DNA of 64,000 bases, from contig NZ_CP028369.1 in the NCBI RefSeq assembly GCF_003032475.1, positions 8,556,001 through 8,620,000 of the forward strand, read 5' to 3'. Shown one piece after another: positions 31,845-41,901 of the stretch (the stretch's first letter is position 1; each line of letters begins with the position of its first letter). The DNA is from Streptomyces sp. P3 (GTDB taxonomy: Bacteria > Actinomycetota > Actinomycetes > Streptomycetales > Streptomycetaceae). A program made the position numbers and the translations under genes. The notes below the pieces were generated by a model. The model saw nothing but the letters and a program-made list of their open reading frames with translations, did not search any database and was not told the origin of the DNA.

Positions 31845-32969
31845 GTGACCACTTCCCCGCCCACCAGGACCGGCGCCACCCTCGACGTCGACCACAGCGA
31901 CGCCGCATACCGCGACTGGCTGAAAGAAGCGGTCCGCAAGGTCCAGGCGGACGCCAACCGCTCGGCCGACACCCACCTGCTGCGCTTCCCGCTCCCCGAG
32001 AAGTGGGGCATCGACCTGTATCTCAAGGACGAGTCGACCCACCCCACCGGCAGTCTCAAACACCGGCTCGCCCGCTCGCTCTTCCTCTACGGACTGTGCA
32101 ACGGCTGGATCAGGCCGGACCGCCCGGTGATCGAGGCGTCCAGCGGCTCGACGGCCGTGTCCGAGGCGTACTTCGCCAAGCTGATCGGCGTGCCCTTCAT
32201 CGCCGTCATGCCGCGTACGACGAGCGCCGAGAAGATCCGACTGATCGAGTTCCACGGCGGCCGGTGCCACTTCGTCGACGACTCGCGCACGATGTACGAG
32301 GAGTCGGCACGCCTCGCGAGGGAGCTCGAAGGCCACTACATGGACCAGTTCACCTACGCGGAGCGGGCCACGGACTGGCGCGGGAACAACAACATCGCCG
32401 AATCCATCTTCCGGCAGCTGGAGCTGGAGCGGTTCCCGGAGCCCGCCTGGATCGTCGCCACGGCCGGCACCGGCGGCACCTCCGCGACCCTCGCGCGCTT
32501 CGTCCACTACACCCAGCGCGACACCCGCATCTGCGTCGCCGACCCGGAGAACTCGTGCTTCTTCGAGGGATGGACGAGCGGCGATCCGGGCGTCACCTGC
32601 GACTGCGGTTCACGCATCGAGGGCATCGGCCGGCCGCGCATGGAGCCCAGCTTCGTCCCCGGCGCCGTCGACCGCATGATGAAGGTCCCCGACGCCGCCA
32701 GCGTCGCCGGGGTGCGCGCCCTGGAGCGGGCCATCGGCCGAAAGGCGGGCGGCTCGACGGGCACCGGGCTGTGGAGCGCGCTCAAGATCGTCGCCGAGAT
32801 GGTGGCCGACGGCCGCCGGGGCAGTGTGGTCACTCTGCTGTGCGACCCGGGCGACCGTTACCTGGACAAGTACTACTCCGACGACTGGCTCGCCGAGCAG
32901 GGCCTGGACATCGCGCCCTACACCGCGGCGATCGACTCGCTGCTGGCCACCGGCGTGTGGCAGGCCTGA
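31845..32969 (+). CDS. PLP-dependent cysteine synthase family protein
   Basis: A 374-residue fold-type II PLP enzyme. The Schiff-base lysine is in [15 protein letters not shown], the substrate loop is [19 protein letters not shown], and the phosphate loop is [14 protein letters not shown]. It is longer than CysK and belongs to the CysK-like group found in actinobacteria, some members of which use O-phospho- or O-acetyl-serine or degrade cysteine. A cysteine cluster ([13 protein letters not shown]) is unusual for CysK. GTG 31845 has GAAGGAG seven bases upstream. The palindrome at 31731 may regulate it. Confidence 0.82.
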   Translation: MTTSPPTRTGATLDVDHSDAAYRDWLKEAVRKVQADANRSADTHLLRFPLPEKWGIDLYLKDESTHPTGSLKHRLARSLFLYGLCNGWIRPDRPVIEASSGSTAVSEAYFAKLIGVPFIAVMPRTTSAEKIRLIEFHGGRCHFVDDSRTMYEESARLARELEGHYMDQFTYAERATDWRGNNNIAESIFRQLELERFPEPAWIVATAGTGGTSATLARFVHYTQRDTRICVADPENSCFFEGWTSGDPGVTCDCGSRIEGIGRPRMEPSFVPGAVDRMMKVPDAASVAGVRALERAIGRKAGGSTGTGLWSALKIVAEMVADGRRGSVVTLLCDPGDRYLDKYYSDDWLAEQGLDIAPYTAAIDSLLATGVWQA

Positions 32970-32995
32970 CCCGCGGGCCGTCGACCTCGCAGCGC

Positions 32996-33466
32996 TCAGC
33001 CGGCCAGGCTGCGGTCCAGCCCCGCCACGGCCTTGCGGAAGGACTGCCCGAGCCCCGGCCGGGCCAGCCGCAGCACCGCCCGGAACACCCCGCTCCCGTC
33101 GGCGGCGAACGTCCACCGCACGCGCGTCCCCGCCCCGGCCGGCGCCAGCCGCCACTCCTCGACCAGCGCCCCGACGCCCGGAGCGTTGGTGACGTCGACG
33201 CGGTAGGCGTACACCTCCGCCGCCTTCGCCGCGAGGACCGTCTCACGAAAACGCGTGCCGCCCCGCAGGCGCACCTCGCGCGCCGCACCGCCGTCCAGCG
33301 GCTGCGCGGACGTCACGCCCGGAAACCACCGCGCCCACCCGGGCACGTCCTCGGCGAGCGCACCGAACACCCGCTCGGGGGGAGCGGACAGCTCCCCCGC
33401 GAAGACCAGCCGCACGGGAGCGGACCGGACGAAGTCGAGTCCTTCGGGACGCAACCGGCGAGGCAT
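32996..33466 (-). CDS. SRPBCC (START/Bet v1-like) family protein
   Basis: A 156-residue protein starting LRPEGLDFVRSAPVRLVFAG, ELSAPPERVFGALAEDVPGW, with later TRFRETVLAAKAAEVYAYRV and GTRVRWTFAADG, the pattern of polyketide-cyclase/START-like lipid-binding proteins. It should bind a hydrophobic ligand. ATG 33466 has GGAGG seven bases upstream. It follows the DeoR gene by 55 bases on the same strand and may be co-transcribed. Confidence 0.8.
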   Translation of the reverse strand: MPRRLRPEGLDFVRSAPVRLVFAGELSAPPERVFGALAEDVPGWARWFPGVTSAQPLDGGAAREVRLRGGTRFRETVLAAKAAEVYAYRVDVTNAPGVGALVEEWRLAPAGAGTRVRWTFAADGSGVFRAVLRLARPGLGQSFRKAVAGLDRSLAG

Positions 33467-33521
33467 ACGCGCGACCTCCGCATGGCGGGGAAACGGGTGC
33501 GCCACCCTAGCCGCCGCCCGC

Positions 33522-34352
33522 TCAGATGTCTGCACCCTCGTCGGGCTCGCCCGCGACCGTCAGCCGGCGCAGGTGCTCGGAGATCTCCGCGCGCGCCGCC
33601 TTCGGCAGCCCGGCATCCGTCACCAGCGTGTCGACCTGCTCCAGCGCGGCGAACGAACTCAGGCCCACCACACCCCACTTGGTGTGGTCGGCGACCACCA
33701 CGACCCGGCGCGCCGACTGCACCAGCCGCCGGTTGGTCTCGGCCTCCGCGAGATTCGGCGTCGACAGCCCGGCCTCGGCCGATATGCCGTGCACGCCGAG
33801 GAACAGCACGTCGAAGTGGAGTGCCGCGATGGCCTGGTCGGCGACCGGTCCCACCAGTGAGTCCGACGGTGTGCGCACCCCACCGGTCAGCACGACGGTG
33901 GCCGCGCCCTGCCGGGGGCCCGCGGTGCGCTGCGCCACATGGAAGACGTCCGCGACGCGCACCGAGTTCGTCACCACCGTCAGGTCGGGCACGTCCACCA
34001 GGTGATGGGCCAGCGCATAGGTGGTCGTACCGCCCGACAACGCGATCGCGCTGCCCGGGGCGACCAGTTCCGCCGCAGCCTTGGCGATGTCCTCCTTGGC
34101 GGTCAGCTCCAGACCCGACTTCGCCTCGAAGCCCGGCTCGTGGGTGCTCGCCTCCACGACCGGCACCGCGCCGCCGTGCACCTTCTCCAGCACGCCCTGC
34201 CGGGCCAGCGCGTCCAGATCACGCCGCACCGTCATGTCCGAAACGCCGAGTTTGCGGGTCAGCTCGTTGACACGGACGCCGCCACGGCGTCGCACCTCGT
34301 CCAGGATCAGGGAGCGGCGCTGCTCCGCGAGGAGGTTCTGATTCTCACTCAC
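33522..34352 (-). CDS. DeoR family transcriptional regulator
   Basis: A 276-residue regulator. The N-terminal HTH is typical: RRSLILDEVRRRGGVRVNEL then TRKLGVSDMTVRRDLDALAR, QGVLEKVHGGAV. The sugar-phosphate-binding domain has SAIALSGGTTTYALAHHL and FDVLFLGVHGISAEAGLSTP. It likely responds to a phosphorylated sugar; no sugar operon is adjacent, so the target is unknown. The start codon is GTG at 34352. Confidence 0.9.
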   Translation of the reverse strand: MSENQNLLAEQRRSLILDEVRRRGGVRVNELTRKLGVSDMTVRRDLDALARQGVLEKVHGGAVPVVEASTHEPGFEAKSGLELTAKEDIAKAAAELVAPGSAIALSGGTTTYALAHHLVDVPDLTVVTNSVRVADVFHVAQRTAGPRQGAATVVLTGGVRTPSDSLVGPVADQAIAALHFDVLFLGVHGISAEAGLSTPNLAEAETNRRLVQSARRVVVVADHTKWGVVGLSSFAALEQVDTLVTDAGLPKAARAEISEHLRRLTVAGEPDEGADI

Positions 34353-34611
34353 GTACGCTCCGGTTCCTTTCCCTCAGCCGTCCGACGGGCCCGCTCACCT
34401 GGTCCGACGACGACGTTCACCCCCGACGCCGGTGTGCGGGCGTCCCATCCTCGCACGGCCGGGGCACAGCTGTGCCACCGCCCCGACGCGCACATGCCAC
34501 GCCGGTGGTGCGCGTCCGTCGCACACCACGGGGAGATTCCGTGACCGGAGGTGTATCACGCGTCCGAAGTGGCGATCCTTATGCCCGCACGGACACATTC
34601 GAAGGCGTGTC

Positions 34612-36948
34612 ATGGGGGAAGTGCGCATCGTGAAACCTGCCTCTGCGGGCGGAGCCGCCCTGGAACTACTGGTCCACGGCGTCGGCGGCGCCACGCCCGA
34701 GAAGATGCTGAACGATCCGCGCACCGTGCGGATCACCGGCGACGGGACGGCGGCCGTCTACCGGCGCGCCGACGACGTCGCCGCCGACACCGGCCCCGGC
34801 GACGACCGCAGCCGCGGCGTGCCGGTCCCCGAGGCCTACGTGTGGTCCAACCTCACGTCCGGCAACGGCACCCGTGCCCTGTGGCTGCTGTTGTTGCCGT
34901 TCATGGTCGTCAACCTCGCCCACTGGATGCGCCCCGCCGCAACGGAGAGCACCCGCGCGGTGCGGGTGTACGGCCTGCTGGTGCGGCTCGCGGCGCTGAG
35001 CCTGACGGTGCTGCTGGTGGCCGCGGCCTGCGAGGTCGCCCTCGACCTGACGGCCTGGCAGTGCGCGGGCACGGCCGCCTGCGCCGAACGCCACACCTGG
35101 CTGGGCTTCCTGTCGCCGACCGTCTCGGACGGCGGCTGGTGGAGCCTGCCGGGCCGCCGCCTCGCCCTCGCCGCCCTGCTGCCGACCGCGCTCACCGCGC
35201 TCCTGTGGTACCTGTCCCACCGCACCTGGCGGGCGTACGAGTCACAGGAACCCCTGGACCGCGCGCCCGAGCCCGAGACCGGCCCCGCGCACACCGCGCT
35301 CGGCCGGCCCGGCTTCTGGTACGGACGCCGCCTCGTCGCCCGGCTCCGGGCCGCGCACACCGCGGCCGGCCTGCTCACGGTCGCCGCGGCGGTGGGCACT
35401 GCGGCCGTGCGCGAGGACCACAGGCCCGGTGGCCCCGCCCTCCTCGACCTGCTGGGCCACGCCCTGCAGGCGTCCCTGGCCGCGGGCGCGCTGGCCACGG
35501 TCTGGGTGGTGTGCCGCCGGGGCCGCAGCGAGCGCCGCCTCGACCGACACCTCGACGCCCATCTCGTACGCGGGCTGCCGCTCGCCGCCCTCGTGCTGCT
35601 CGCGCTCACCCTCGTGTACGCAGGATGGAACCGCCCGGGCTGGAGTTCCGAGGGCCGGCTCCCGGGCGACACGACCTTCGGCGCCCTGGCCCTCGCCCAG
35701 GGCGCCCTGGTGATCGCCCTGGCGGTCGTCGCCCGCACCCTGCACCACTGCCCGCGCAAGCGCGGCCCCGGCGCGCCGCCGGAGCGTTGCGCGCTGCACG
35801 GCCTCGGCGGTCCCGCCGTCGCGATGCTGGCCTGCGCACTGGGCGGCGTCATGTCCGGCGGAGTGTCGCAGTGGGTATCGGACTGGCTCGACGGCACCGG
35901 GGCCTCCCTCGACGGCCCGCCGGTGCTGCTGACCTGGCAGGCGGCCGTCATCCCGGTGCTGCTCGTGGTGGTGCTGGCCCTGTGCGCGCTGATCGCCCGG
36001 CGCACCCTGCTGCTGATCCGGGCCGAGGAGAGAGAGGTCGTCCGTACGTACGGGGTGCGCTCCGGCGACGCGGCGCGCACCCGGCTCATCGCCCGGGCCC
36101 GCGCGCTGGCCGCGCTCACCGACCGCGCCCCGCTCCTCGTCGCCGTCGTCGCCACCGCGACCCTGCTTCTCGGCGCGGGTGCGCTCGTCGGCGCCTTCGG
36201 CACCGGGCGGACCCCGGCCCGGGCCGCGCAGACCGCTCAGCCCTTCGTGCAGGGCCTCGCCCAGACCGCCCAGGCGCTGGGCTCCTGGCTGATCGGGCTC
36301 GGCTTCATCCTGTTCGTGACCTGGGGCCGGCGGGCCTACAAGGACGTCTCCGCGCGGCGCACGATCGGCATTCTCTGGGACGTCGGCACGTTCTGGCCGC
36401 GTGCCGCGCACCCCTTCGCCCCGCCCTGCTACGCGGAGCGCGCGGTCCCCGACCTGACCTGGCGCATGGCCACCTGGACGCGTGCCACGGGCGGACGCCT
36501 GGTCATCTCCGGCCACTCCCAGGGCAGCGTCCTCGCGGCCGCGGCGGCCTGGCAGCTGAAACCCTCCGACCGCGCCCGCGTCGCCCTGCTCACCTACGGC
36601 TCCCCGATCGAGCGCCTCTACGGCCGCTGGTTCCCCGCCCACTTCGGACCGGCCGCACTGGCCGCCCTGCACGAGGACATCGACTGCTGGCGCAACCTGT
36701 ACCGGCCGACCGATCCCATCGGCGGCCCCGTACGGCTGTCCGGCGACGGCTGCGGACCCCGGGTGGACCGTGAGCCGCTCGCCGATCCCCTGGCGTACGG
36801 CCGCAGCGAGGACCACCCGCTGCCCACGCCCGTCCTCGGGCACTCCGACTACCAGGCCGACCCGGCGTTCGCCGAGGAGCGCGAACTGCTGCTCGGGCGG
36901 CTGCGACCCCAGACGCCCGCCGGGGAGGTGCCGGTGCAGCGGTCGTGA
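34612..36948 (+). CDS. Polytopic membrane protein with a split alpha/beta-hydrolase
   Basis: A 778-residue protein. Near the N-terminus LELLVHGVGGATPEKML has the HG oxyanion-hole motif that opens an alpha/beta hydrolase. A region of roughly 500 residues with about ten hydrophobic helices follows. At the end the fold resumes with LVISGHSQGSVLAAAAAW (nucleophile Ser in GHSQG near residue 636), YRPTDPIGGPV (candidate Asp near 700) and VLGHSDYQADPAF (candidate His near 743). A complete triad is thus visible, split by a membrane domain. It should be a membrane lipase or esterase. ATG 34612 has GAAGG seven bases upstream. The opposite-strand ATPase gene starts its 3' end four bases away. Confidence 0.75.
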   Translation: MGEVRIVKPASAGGAALELLVHGVGGATPEKMLNDPRTVRITGDGTAAVYRRADDVAADTGPGDDRSRGVPVPEAYVWSNLTSGNGTRALWLLLLPFMVVNLAHWMRPAATESTRAVRVYGLLVRLAALSLTVLLVAAACEVALDLTAWQCAGTAACAERHTWLGFLSPTVSDGGWWSLPGRRLALAALLPTALTALLWYLSHRTWRAYESQEPLDRAPEPETGPAHTALGRPGFWYGRRLVARLRAAHTAAGLLTVAAAVGTAAVREDHRPGGPALLDLLGHALQASLAAGALATVWVVCRRGRSERRLDRHLDAHLVRGLPLAALVLLALTLVYAGWNRPGWSSEGRLPGDTTFGALALAQGALVIALAVVARTLHHCPRKRGPGAPPERCALHGLGGPAVAMLACALGGVMSGGVSQWVSDWLDGTGASLDGPPVLLTWQAAVIPVLLVVVLALCALIARRTLLLIRAEEREVVRTYGVRSGDAARTRLIARARALAALTDRAPLLVAVVATATLLLGAGALVGAFGTGRTPARAAQTAQPFVQGLAQTAQALGSWLIGLGFILFVTWGRRAYKDVSARRTIGILWDVGTFWPRAAHPFAPPCYAERAVPDLTWRMATWTRATGGRLVISGHSQGSVLAAAAAWQLKPSDRARVALLTYGSPIERLYGRWFPAHFGPAALAALHEDIDCWRNLYRPTDPIGGPVRLSGDGCGPRVDREPLADPLAYGRSEDHPLPTPVLGHSDYQADPAFAEERELLLGRLRPQTPAGEVPVQRS

Positions 36949-36952
36949 ACCG

Positions 36953-39400
36953 TCAGGGCAGGTCCGGCAGGTCCTCCGCGTACAGCAGGGTGAGGTCGTC
37001 CGTGCTGGGCTCCGCCACCTGCGCGACGCGGCTCGCGTGCCGCTCCACCATCGCCTCGAAGGTCTGGCGGGCGGTGCGGCCGTTGCCGAAGGCGGGGCCC
37101 TTCGGGAGTTCCGTGAAGTACTTCAGCAGCGCCTCCGCGGCGCCCGGGCCGAGCCGGTACTCGTGCTCCTCGGCCTGCTGCCGGACGATCCGCAGCAACT
37201 CGTCGGGGCCGTAGTCGCCGAACGTGATGGTCCGTGAGAAACGGGACGCCACACCGGGGTTGACCGACAGGAACCGCTCCATCTCCGCCGTGTAGCCCGC
37301 GACGATCACGACGACGGAGTCGCGGTGGTCCTCCATCAGCTTCACCAGGGTGTCGATGGCCTCCTTGCCGAAGTCGCGGCCGGCGTCCTCCGGCGACAGC
37401 GCGTACGCCTCGTCGATGAACAGCACCCCGCCGTGCGCCCGCTGGAACGCCTCCTGGGTGCGGATCGCCGTCGAACCGATGTGCTCGCCGACCAGGTCCA
37501 CCCGGGACACCTCGACGAGATGGCCCTTCTCCAGCACGTCGAGCGCGGCGAGGATCTCGCCGTACAGGCGCGCGACCGTCGTCTTGCCGGTGCCCGGGGA
37601 GCCGGTGAAGACCAGGTGGCGCTTGACGGACGCCGCCTTGAGCCCCGCCTGCTGCCGGCGCCGGCCCACCTCGATCATGTCGATGAGGGCCCGCACCTCG
37701 CGCTTGACGCTGTCCAGACCGACCAGGGTGTCCAACTCACCGAGCACGTCCTGCGAGGTCCGCGCCGACGACCGCGGCTCCGCAGCCGCCGGCTGCGGTT
37801 CCGGCGCGGCGACGCGCTGTCCGGGCAGCACGCCGAGCACACCGGGGGACTGCACCGTCGTCTGCACGACCGTCTCCAGCACCGCCGGGGCCCCCGGCAT
37901 GCGCACGCCGGCACTCTCGTCGCTGCTGCAGTCCTCGACCACGGGCGCGGAGCCGGACGCGGACTCCGCCCCCGCGTCGGCGAACTCGTAGCCGCCGCGC
38001 GCACAGCGTTCGGTCCGGCACCTGCGCAGCGTCGTACGGCTGCCGTCTATCACGTGGAAGCCGTAGCCCCCGCTGTTGGTCACCCGGCAGTTCAGGAAGC
38101 TGCCGCGACCGCCCGCCGACACGTAGAACCCGGCCTCGGCGGGGGAGTCGACCGTGCAGCGCTCGACGGTCGGGTCGGCGCCCTTGGTGACGATCACGCC
38201 GGTCTGCGTGCCGTCGATGGTGCAGTTGTCGAGCGTGCCGCCGCTGCCGTGGTCGCGGAACCAGGCGCCGGTCGCCGCGTCCCGGATCCGGCAGTCGTCG
38301 AGCTGGGCCGTCGCACCGTCGCTCACCGACACCGCGGTGTTGCGCACCTGGGAGAGGTCGCTGTCGACGACGTCCGCACGGGAGCCGCGGTCCAGGACGA
38401 ACAGGGCGTCCGGCACGTCGTGCACCCGGCAGGAGTCCAGCACCGCCGTCGCGCCGTCGCTGACCCAGACGGCCGGGTAGTCGCCGGTGCTGTCGAAGAT
38501 CTCGCACTGGTTGGCGTCCACACGCGTGCCCGGGTCCCACACCGACAGCCCGTTGCGCCCGAACTGACGCACCGTCGTGCGGGTCAGCGTCAGGACGGAA
38601 CGGGAGCGCAGATCGACCGCGTTCTCCGGGATGTCGTGGATACGGCAGTCGGCCAGGGTGAGCACGGCGTCGGTGTCGAGGGTGACGCCGTCGGCGGTGG
38701 TGCGGTGCACATCGCAGTCGGTGAGGTGGGCGGTGGCCCGGGCGCTGACCTGGACGCCGCTGCCCCTGACCTCGTACACCTCGCAGCCCACCGCCTCGAG
38801 GGCGGTGTGGTCGCCGGTCGCGCTCAGACCCGCCCCCGCGGTGTGGTGCACCCGGCAGCGCTCGAACCGGGGTCGCGCGCCGCCGCGCACCGCGACGCCG
38901 GCCTGGCCGGCGGCGAGGATCTCGCACTCCTCGAAGACGCCGCCCCCGCCGTCCACCACGGCGATGCCGATGCCCGCCGGGTTGTCGACGGTGCACCGCC
39001 GCACCGTGGGGCGGGCGCTGCCGCGCACCTCGACGCCCGCCGCTGACCGGGTGACGATCCGCAGGTCCAGCAGCTCCGGAGTGCCCTCCTCGACGAGGAC
39101 CGCGGGCGCCGCCGCGTCCTGACCCTCCACGTGCAGGTCCTGCACCACGGCCGAGGCCCGCACGGTCAGCGGCACTCCGTCCACCGGAGCCAGGCGCACG
39201 GAGCCGGGGGAGCCCTCGGGGCCCCGCAGGGTCACCGACCGCTCCACGACCAGGTTCTCCCGATACGTGCCGGGAGCGATGGTGAGGACGTCGCCTTCCG
39301 CCGCGGCCTCCAGGGCTGCGGCGAGCGATGCGTACTCACCCGTGCGGCGACGCCACCGCGATGTGCCGGTGTGCGTCACCTGGACCGTGCCCTGTGCCAT
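36953..39400 (-). CDS. Right-handed beta-helix domain fused to a CbbX/EccA-type AAA+ ATPase
   Basis: An 815-residue protein. Residues about 45-500 are a run of parallel beta-helix (pectate-lyase-like) repeats with motifs such as [19 protein letters not shown] and [21 protein letters not shown] short Pro/Ala linker leads to an AAA+ domain: GLDSVKREV, Walker [10 protein letters not shown] (about residue 600), Walker [13 protein letters not shown] (about 658), sensor region [10 protein letters not shown] and a CbbX-like C-terminal lid ([15 protein letters not shown]). In ESX secretion EccA has TPR repeats ahead of a similar ATPase; here the beta helix takes that place. No secretion genes are adjacent. 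The ATG at 39400 starts [12 protein letters not shown]. Confidence 0.85.
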   Translation of the reverse strand: MAQGTVQVTHTGTSRWRRRTGEYASLAAALEAAAEGDVLTIAPGTYRENLVVERSVTLRGPEGSPGSVRLAPVDGVPLTVRASAVVQDLHVEGQDAAAPAVLVEEGTPELLDLRIVTRSAAGVEVRGSARPTVRRCTVDNPAGIGIAVVDGGGGVFEECEILAAGQAGVAVRGGARPRFERCRVHHTAGAGLSATGDHTALEAVGCEVYEVRGSGVQVSARATAHLTDCDVHRTTADGVTLDTDAVLTLADCRIHDIPENAVDLRSRSVLTLTRTTVRQFGRNGLSVWDPGTRVDANQCEIFDSTGDYPAVWVSDGATAVLDSCRVHDVPDALFVLDRGSRADVVDSDLSQVRNTAVSVSDGATAQLDDCRIRDAATGAWFRDHGSGGTLDNCTIDGTQTGVIVTKGADPTVERCTVDSPAEAGFYVSAGGRGSFLNCRVTNSGGYGFHVIDGSRTTLRRCRTERCARGGYEFADAGAESASGSAPVVEDCSSDESAGVRMPGAPAVLETVVQTTVQSPGVLGVLPGQRVAAPEPQPAAAEPRSSARTSQDVLGELDTLVGLDSVKREVRALIDMIEVGRRRQQAGLKAASVKRHLVFTGSPGTGKTTVARLYGEILAALDVLEKGHLVEVSRVDLVGEHIGSTAIRTQEAFQRAHGGVLFIDEAYALSPEDAGRDFGKEAIDTLVKLMEDHRDSVVVIVAGYTAEMERFLSVNPGVASRFSRTITFGDYGPDELLRIVRQQAEEHEYRLGPGAAEALLKYFTELPKGPAFGNGRTARQTFEAMVERHASRVAQVAEPSTDDLTLLYAEDLPDLP

Positions 39401-39507
39401 GGCGTTGCTGTGCCCCCACCTCGTGGTACGCGGGTTGATGCCGAAAGCTTCGGCCGGACCACCGTAGCGTGCGCGCGGGCAGTGGGTTGACCAGAGACGA
39501 AAGGCCG

Positions 39508-40113
39508 TCAGCTGCCGGCGCCGGTGCGCCCCCAGTCCGGCCCCGCACGCTCCCAGGCCCGGTCCCAACGGGCGTAACGGCGGCGGACCATGTGCCAGAC
39601 GACCAGCCGCCGGCCGCCCTCCACGGCGCCCGCGCTGAACAGGGCCGCGCCGAAGCCGGCGAGCACGGCGTGCGTCGTGGCGGTGGCGGGGTCCAGGGGA
39701 CGGGCCACCGGACGGCCGTGCCCGTCCGTCCAAATCGCGAAGCGGTCGCCGGGGTGCGGGGTCCTGAGGCCCGCCAGGACCGTGCCGCGCCGCGCGGTGC
39801 CGTCCGGCGCGGTCCAGTCGGCGACGACCCGCGTCCGCGCCTCCCGGCCGTTGGCCGTCTCCGGATCCACGTCCAGCGGCGAACCGGTCGCCCTGCGCAC
39901 CACGGTGGCCGTGACCCCGTGGCGCGACGCGTGCTGCGCACGGACCGACTGCTGCAGAGCGCCCTGGGCCAGGGCGCCGACCACGGAGCCCACCACGGGC
40001 GCGACGAGGAGGATCAGGAGCAGGGCCGACAGGGCCATCCACGCCTCGACCAGATCCGTTCCACGGCGCAGTGGGTTGTGTCGCCAACGCCAGATTCCGC
40101 CGATCGCTCGCAT
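39508..40113 (-). CDS. Rv1733c-like membrane protein
   Basis: A 201-residue protein beginning with the family signature [20 protein letters not shown], then two transmembrane helices flanking an extracytoplasmic domain ([20 protein letters not shown]...[32 protein letters not shown]), and a short basic tail. Many paralogues exist in Streptomyces; function unknown. The ATG at 40113 fits the family start and has a G-rich ribosome-binding site (GAAGGGGG). It lies 107 bases upstream of the ATPase gene on the same strand. Confidence 0.8.
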   Translation of the reverse strand: MRAIGGIWRWRHNPLRRGTDLVEAWMALSALLLILLVAPVVGSVVGALAQGALQQSVRAQHASRHGVTATVVRRATGSPLDVDPETANGREARTRVVADWTAPDGTARRGTVLAGLRTPHPGDRFAIWTDGHGRPVARPLDPATATTHAVLAGFGAALFSAGAVEGGRRLVVWHMVRRRYARWDRAWERAGPDWGRTGAGS

Positions 40114-40311
40114 CGACCGCACCCCCTTCCCGCTCCGAGACAACCCCCGTCGGGGCCGTTCGCACGCGCGTCCCGTGAAAGAGAGAGCGAAATCACCAGG
40201 GCCGAGGACCGCATGAACCTCGCACGCCCTCCCAACGCCCTGGAGCCGGGCAGGGGTTCCCGCCGAGCGGTCCGCCCGTGACCGGGGGACCGGGCCGGAC
40301 CACGACGGGTC

Positions 40312-41145
40312 TCAGCCGGTGACGCGCACCGGATCGCCGACGCTGATCGTGCCGCGGGACAGGGGCACCAGGTTCTGGCCGAAGACCAGCGCGCCGCCGA
40401 TGCGCCGATGCCGTCCGAGGGTGTGCAGCGGCTCCTTGCCGCGCGCCGCGGTGTCCTGGTCGGTGGTGGTGACCACGCACCGTCCGCACGGTTTGGCGAC
40501 CCGGAACCGCACCTCGCCGACCGCCAGACGCGACCAGCCGTCCTCGGACCACTCCTCGGTGCCCGAGACGACCAGGTTCGGCCGGAAACGGTTCATCGGC
40601 AACGGCCCCTCGGCGGGGTGCTCGCCCGTCGCGACGAGCGAGTTGAGGGCGTCCAGGGACGCGGTCGTGGTGACCAGCAGCGGATATCCGTCGGCGAACG
40701 CGACGGTCTCGCCGGGCAGCGCGTACGCCGGGTCGACGGGCCTGCGGGTGGCGGGGTCGTCCATGTGGACCAGGCGTACGTCCGCGCCGAGGTAGGCACT
40801 GCACCAGGCGTGCGCGTCGGCGTCGGCGAGGACCCCCTGCACCTTGTCGCGGAAGATCTCCAGTGACACCGGGGCCGCGGGATCGGGCACGGCGACCGTC
40901 AGTGGTCGTAGCCCGGGCGCGGACAGACGCACGCCGCCGCCGGGCAGGAGCTCGGCGGCGGCCAGTGCGAGGCGCGGCTGCTGGCGTTGGGTGACGACCT
41001 TTCCCCCGTCGTCGATCAGCGCCCAGCGTCGGTCCCCGGCCAGCCCCCAGGGCTCCACAACGGCCTCACGGGGCGCCTGGCCCCGAAACGCCTTGACCGG
41101 ATGGACGTGTATCGACAGCAGTTCCGCGAGAGGCATGGGGGTCAT
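40312..41145 (-). CDS. MOSC domain-containing protein (YcbX/mARC-like)
   Basis: A 277-residue protein with the MOSC N-terminal beta-barrel (LLSIHVHPVKAFRGQAPREA, WGLAGDRRWALID) and C-terminal MOSC domain (NRFRPNLVVSG, VGEVRFRVAKPCGRCVVTTT with the conserved Cys, GALVFGQNLVPL). Such proteins bind molybdenum cofactor and reduce N-hydroxylated compounds, or carry sulfur. The start may be the ATG at 41145 or the one three codons later. No electron-transfer partner is adjacent. Confidence 0.87.
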   Translation of the reverse strand: MTPMPLAELLSIHVHPVKAFRGQAPREAVVEPWGLAGDRRWALIDDGGKVVTQRQQPRLALAAAELLPGGGVRLSAPGLRPLTVAVPDPAAPVSLEIFRDKVQGVLADADAHAWCSAYLGADVRLVHMDDPATRRPVDPAYALPGETVAFADGYPLLVTTTASLDALNSLVATGEHPAEGPLPMNRFRPNLVVSGTEEWSEDGWSRLAVGEVRFRVAKPCGRCVVTTTDQDTAARGKEPLHTLGRHRRIGGALVFGQNLVPLSRGTISVGDPVRVTG

Positions 41146-41178
41146 TTTGCCAGGTGGCGCCGGTGACCCCGGGTCGGC

Positions 41179-41607
41179 TCAGTAACCGCGGTACTGCTGC
41201 TGGTTGTACGGATCCTGGTACTGCGGCGCCGCGGGCCGGGGCGCGGCCGGGCGCATCGCCTCGTAGTTCATTCCGGGACCCGCGGGGCGCGGCTGCTGCT
41301 GCGCCTGGGGGCCGGGGTAGCCGCGCGGCGCGACGGCCTGCGGCGGGATGTAGGCCGCCGGAGCCTGCTGCAGCGGCGCGGGCTGCTGCGCCTGCGGGTA
41401 GCCGTAGGACTGCTGCGGACCCGCCGGAAGGGCGGGCAGCGCCGACGGCAACGCGGGCAGGTTGCTGCTGCCCATGTCGTACGCGGCGGGGACCCGGATC
41501 GGGGCGATCTGCGGGGTGCCCCGCTCGGCCACGAGCGAGTCGTAGATCGGAGTGTCCGGGAAGGCGGAGTAGTAGCCGCCTCCGTAGGTGGAGCGGGGGG
41601 AGGTCAT
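41179..41607 (-). CDS. DUF6643-type proline/glutamine-rich protein
   Basis: A 142-residue low-complexity protein rich in Pro, Ala, Gln and Tyr (YGGGYYSAFPDTPIYDSLVA then repeated QQ, PAP and YPQAQQ tracts). I believe it belongs to the Streptomyces DUF6643 family. No domain, signal or membrane segment is seen. There is no Shine-Dalgarno; TACCTT lies seven bases before the ATG, so a leaderless mRNA is likely. Confidence 0.65.
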   Translation of the reverse strand: MTSPRSTYGGGYYSAFPDTPIYDSLVAERGTPQIAPIRVPAAYDMGSSNLPALPSALPALPAGPQQSYGYPQAQQPAPLQQAPAAYIPPQAVAPRGYPGPQAQQQPRPAGPGMNYEAMRPAAPRPAAPQYQDPYNQQQYRGY

Positions 41608-41614
41608 GGCACAT

Positions 41615-41620
41615 AAGGTA
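41615..41620 (-). promoter_or_regulatory. -10 element for a leaderless mRNA (DUF6643 gene)
   Basis: On the minus strand TACCTT is followed by seven bases and the ATG at 41607. Confidence 0.4.
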
Positions 41621-41901
41621 AGCCCACGATGTGCTGGTTGGGGAGACCGATAAGAGGGTTGATTTCCGTGTCGGTAGGAGCCTCGGACCCCCAATGCGAG
41701 CGAACATGGGAAAAAGGGACGGCGAACGACGCGTAGATCGTGTAAAAGCCGAGTTCCGAGGGGGTTACCCGGGAGTCGGACAGGGCTGATCCTGCGCTCC
41801 CGATGGGCGTGCGCCGTCCCTTTGAATAGGTTGGCCGGTAGACAACCCGAGGGGCGCCGGGACCCACGGCCCGGTGCACCGACACGCGATGGGGGGCGTA
41901 C

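Noticed and set aside
39401..40165. Extension of the beta-helix/AAA+ frame to 40165
   Set aside because: It would overlap the Rv1733c-like gene in another frame; the ATG at 39400 gives a natural N-terminus.
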